A stretch of 7,671 bases of DNA, taken from assembly GCA_009775125.1 (NCBI GenBank), contig VSPD01000080.1, positions 1 through 7,671 on the forward strand, in the 5' to 3' direction. The position numbers were made by a program, and so were the translations under genes. Positions within the stretch are counted from its first letter, which is position 1. Each line of letters opens with the position of its first letter. Of this stretch, positions 5,607-7,671 are shown piece by piece. The stretch comes from Muribaculaceae bacterium. GTDB taxonomy: Bacteria > Bacteroidota > Bacteroidia > Bacteroidales > Muribaculaceae. Under the pieces are notes generated by a model. It was not told the DNA's origin and did no database searches. It was given only the letters and a program-made list of their open reading frames with translations.

Positions 5607-5637
5607 TTATAACTTATAACTCATACTTTATACCTGA
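5607..5637 (+). repeat. Leader repeat, copy before crcB
   Basis: Units TTATAAC (twice), TCATACT, TTATACC and TGA. Positions 5614-5637 are identical to 4489-4512. The copy ends 5 nt before the crcB ATG. Confidence 0.85.
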
Positions 5638-5642
5638 ACAAA

Positions 5643-6026
5643 ATGTTACTGATCGATTATCTGATTGTCGGGCTCGGAGGTGCCATAGGAGCCATGAGCC
5701 GCTTCGGCGTGGAGCACCTTGGCATCTTCGACGACAACAAATATTACTACACCGTGGGCATCAACATCACAGGATGCATCACCATAGGCATCCTGTGGGC
5801 CTTGCTCCACTACTGGAACGCCGACAAATCGTGGTACCTCTTTCTGCTCACAGGCATGCTCGGAGGCTACACCACCTACTCGGCCTTTACTCTCGACGCC
5901 ATGATGCTCGTGCAAAACGGCATGATATGGCGAGCTCTCTTCTATGTGGCCGTAACCGTCGTGGGCGGACTTGGAGGATGCGCCCTCGGCCTGTTCGGCA
6001 CCGAACGCTTGCTAAAACTGTTGTAA
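5643..6026 (+). CDS. crcB: Fluoride ion exporter CrcB/Fluc
   Basis: CrcB/Fluc is a small inner-membrane channel that works as an antiparallel dimer and lets fluoride leave the cell. The 127 residues and four hydrophobic segments (about 4-21, 37-57, 65-86, 96-118) are typical. Family signatures are GGAIGAMSRF (12-21), the TM2 asparagine N41 in GINITGC, and GMLGGYTTYSAFTLD (71-85). In that last motif the first phenylalanine of the usual TTFSTF box is Tyr79 and the second is kept as Phe82. Only one copy is present, which fits a homodimer unless a partner lies elsewhere. The start follows the leader repeat. No fluoride riboswitch is recognisable in the 105 nt before it. The next gene begins 13 nt after its stop, so they are probably an operon. 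Confidence 0.95.
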   Translation: MLLIDYLIVGLGGAIGAMSRFGVEHLGIFDDNKYYYTVGINITGCITIGILWALLHYWNADKSWYLFLLTGMLGGYTTYSAFTLDAMMLVQNGMIWRALFYVAVTVVGGLGGCALGLFGTERLLKLL

Positions 6027-6039
6027 CCGATATATACTT

Positions 6040-7476
6040 GTGCTCGAATTCCTTGGCAGCATAAACGCATGGCTCTACTGGATTTTTTCCATAGCCTACG
6101 CTGTGACAATCGTGAGCATCGTGGGGGTAATCATCTCCGAGAACCGCAACCCCGTAAAATCGCTCGCATGGGTCACTGTGCTGTTGCTGCTGCCAGTAGT
6201 CGGAATCATACTATACCTCTTTTTCGGGCGGAGCATCAAGACCCGGATGATCTCGCGGCGCAACCGCCGCCGGCTCAAACGCCACCACCAGACACTGTCG
6301 GTGAAATCGTCAATCCAGGCCCTGTCGCCCGAATCGGTAGGCTCTATAAGGCTTAGCCGGTCGCTCACATCCACGGCTTTCTACCCCGGCAACCACGTTG
6401 ATATCTTCACCGACGGCAAAACAAAATTCGACCGACTCGAAGCCGACCTCCGCGCTGCCCGACGCTATATCAACATACAATATTACATCTTCGCCGACGA
6501 CGCCACCGGCCGACGCATAAGCGACATATTAAAAGAACGCGCGCGCGAGGGCGTGACCGTGCGCGTAATCTACGACCATGTCGGCTCGCTCTCCACATCG
6601 CGCCGGTTCTTCCGCGAGATGGAAGAAGCCGGAATCGAAGTGCACCCATTTTTCAAAGTAACCTTCCCACCCTTCGGCACACGCATCAACTGGCGCAACC
6701 ACCGCAAAATCTGCATAATCGACGGCACCGTGGGCTATATCGGCGGCATGAACGTGGCCGACCGCTATATCGACGGAGGGAAGAAATTCACCATGTGGCG
6801 CGACAACCATGCCCGCATCGAAGGCTCCGCCGTGGCCTCGCTTCAATACTCCTTCGCCATCGACTGGTCGTTTATGGGACAGGAACTCATCACCGACCCC
6901 CTGCCGCGTCCCGTGTCGTTCGACGACGGCGTAGGCGTGCAGCTGCTCTCGTCGGGCCCCACCGCGCAATGGCCCAACATAGCATTCCAGTTTATACGCG
7001 TGATAGCCGCCGCCAAGCACCGCGTCTACCTCTACACCCCCTACTTCCTGCCCACAGAAGCGCTCCTTAAAGCCCTGCAAACCGCCGCGCTGGCCGGAGT
7101 AGACGTGCGCGTCCTCATGCCCCGACGGTCCGACTCTATGATGCTCAACGAAGCATCGCGCTCGTATGTTTCAGAGTGCCTGCGTTCCGGCATCAAATTT
7201 TACCTCTACACCGCCGGCATGATGCACGCCAAAACCTTGATTGTCGACGATGAATACGTGTCGGTGGGGTCGACCAACTTCGACTTCCGCTCATTCGAGC
7301 ATAATTTTGAGGCAAACATCCAAATATACTCCCGCGAAGTCAACGCACACATGGCCGAAATATTCCGCGACGACCTCTCCTCGTGCGTCAGAATCCTCCC
7401 CTCGCAGTGGAACCGTCGCCCCATACACAAAAAGGCCATACAATCAATCCTTCGCCTTCTCAGCCCTATCCTTTGA
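6040..7476 (+). CDS. cls: Cardiolipin synthase
   Basis: This 478-residue membrane enzyme of the phospholipase D superfamily joins two phosphatidylglycerols into cardiolipin and releases glycerol. Two N-terminal membrane segments (about 11-31 and 41-62) are followed by a basic stretch (MISRRNRRRLKR, 70-81) that faces the membrane surface. Both HKD active-site motifs are complete: H221-K223-D228 in NHRKICIIDGTVGYIGGMN and H396-K398-D403 in MHAKTLIVDDEYVSVGSTN. YYIFADDATG (148-157) and YTPYFLPT (332-339) are family blocks too. The start is GTG at 6040: there is no in-frame ATG before the hydrophobic segment, and ISENRNPVKSLAW (32-44) falls where it does in relatives. Length is normal and nothing is broken. 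The second HKD repeat and length favour bacterial ClsA-type enzyme over other PLD proteins. Confidence 0.95.
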   Translation: MLEFLGSINAWLYWIFSIAYAVTIVSIVGVIISENRNPVKSLAWVTVLLLLPVVGIILYLFFGRSIKTRMISRRNRRRLKRHHQTLSVKSSIQALSPESVGSIRLSRSLTSTAFYPGNHVDIFTDGKTKFDRLEADLRAARRYINIQYYIFADDATGRRISDILKERAREGVTVRVIYDHVGSLSTSRRFFREMEEAGIEVHPFFKVTFPPFGTRINWRNHRKICIIDGTVGYIGGMNVADRYIDGGKKFTMWRDNHARIEGSAVASLQYSFAIDWSFMGQELITDPLPRPVSFDDGVGVQLLSSGPTAQWPNIAFQFIRVIAAAKHRVYLYTPYFLPTEALLKALQTAALAGVDVRVLMPRRSDSMMLNEASRSYVSECLRSGIKFYLYTAGMMHAKTLIVDDEYVSVGSTNFDFRSFEHNFEANIQIYSREVNAHMAEIFRDDLSSCVRILPSQWNRRPIHKKAIQSILRLLSPIL

Positions 7477-7532
7477 AAATCAACACATTGCAAAAATTCA
7501 TCAAAAATTTTTCAAAAAAAGTTGACAAAAAA

Positions 7533-7564
7533 TTTGGTCAATTCAAAAATAACACCTAACTTTG
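7533..7564 (+). promoter_or_regulatory. Bacteroidetes-type promoter of tRNA-Gly
   Basis: TTTG (7533-7536), a 20-nt spacer and TAACTTTG (7557-7564) match the consensus exactly. Long A and T runs just upstream (7503-7520) resemble an activating UP element of strong stable-RNA promoters. Transcription would start near 7571, about 28 nt before the tRNA. The -33 box sits in the loop of a TTGAC/GTCAA dyad (7522-7526, 7537-7541). Confidence 0.75.
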
Positions 7565-7598
7565 CAACGCAAAAGCAAAAAAGAACATTAAAAAACTT

Positions 7599-7671
7599 GC
7601 GAAAATAGCTCAGTTGGTAGAGCACAACCTTGCCAAGGTTGGGGTCGCGGGTTCGAGTCCCGTTTTTCGCT
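7599..7671 (+). tRNA. tRNA-Gly(GCC)
   Basis: The 73-nt cloverleaf is complete: acceptor GCGAAAA (7599-7605) with TTTTCGC (7664-7670), D stem GCTC/GAGC, anticodon stem CAACC/GGTTG around loop TTGCCAA with anticodon GCC at 7632-7634, variable GGGTC, T arm GCGGG-TTCGAGT-CCCGT, and discriminator U at 7671, usual for bacterial tRNA-Gly. It reads the glycine codons GGC and GGU. The window ends at the discriminator base, so an encoded CCA cannot be judged. Further tRNA genes could follow on the same transcript. Confidence 0.97.

Noticed and set aside
5538..5642. Fluoride riboswitch before crcB
   Set aside because: The gap is made mostly of 7-nt repeats and unstructured sequence; the conserved fluoride-aptamer pattern was not seen.
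7522..7562. Sigma-70 promoter with TTGACA at 7522-7527
   Set aside because: The distance to the next -10-like sequence is near 30 nt, too long; the TTTG-20-TAACTTTG promoter explains the site.

Overview
The window looks like Bacteroidales chromosome, probably a Muribaculaceae- or Bacteroides-like gut bacterium. This is an inference from four things: promoters of the Bacteroidetes type (TTTG about 20 nt before TANNTTTG) instead of sigma-70 boxes; start regions without Shine-Dalgarno sequences; a PheS carrying a four-cysteine insert; and a carboxy(nor)spermidine dehydrogenase of the kind used by gut Bacteroidetes for spermidine. All seven genes that I accept, and the tRNA, lie on the + strand.

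Layout. Positions 1-352 hold no convincing gene, but 132-302 can fold into a long hairpin that competes with a downstream hairpin ending in a U-tract, which resembles an attenuator or riboswitch. Positions 353-1771 hold two AT-rich tandem paralogues with signal peptides and a CsgG/LpoB-like periplasmic domain. The second has an extra C-terminal domain resembling the lectin-fold/DUF1566-type domains of Bacteroides surface proteins. Positions 1772-2201 are non-coding and contain two inverted arrays of a 9-nt repeat around a Rho-independent terminator, then a promoter. Positions 2202-4427 are a two-gene operon: a flippase-like membrane protein and a polyamine dehydrogenase. pheS (4518-5537) follows, with 7-nt repeat arrays on both sides. 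crcB (fluoride channel) and a cardiolipin synthase (5643-7476) follow as a close pair. The window ends with a Bacteroidetes-type promoter and a tRNA-Gly(GCC).

The genes from 2202 onward are GC-rich core functions: polyamine synthesis, membrane lipid, translation and fluoride export. The 353-1771 pair is clearly AT-richer and looks accessory. The best leads are the structured RNA candidate at 132-302, the identical 24-bp leader placed at the same distance before both pheS and crcB, and the paired arrays of 9-mers. I found no CRISPR array, transposase, reverse transcriptase or phage gene. None of the structural proposals was computed; pairings were traced by hand.
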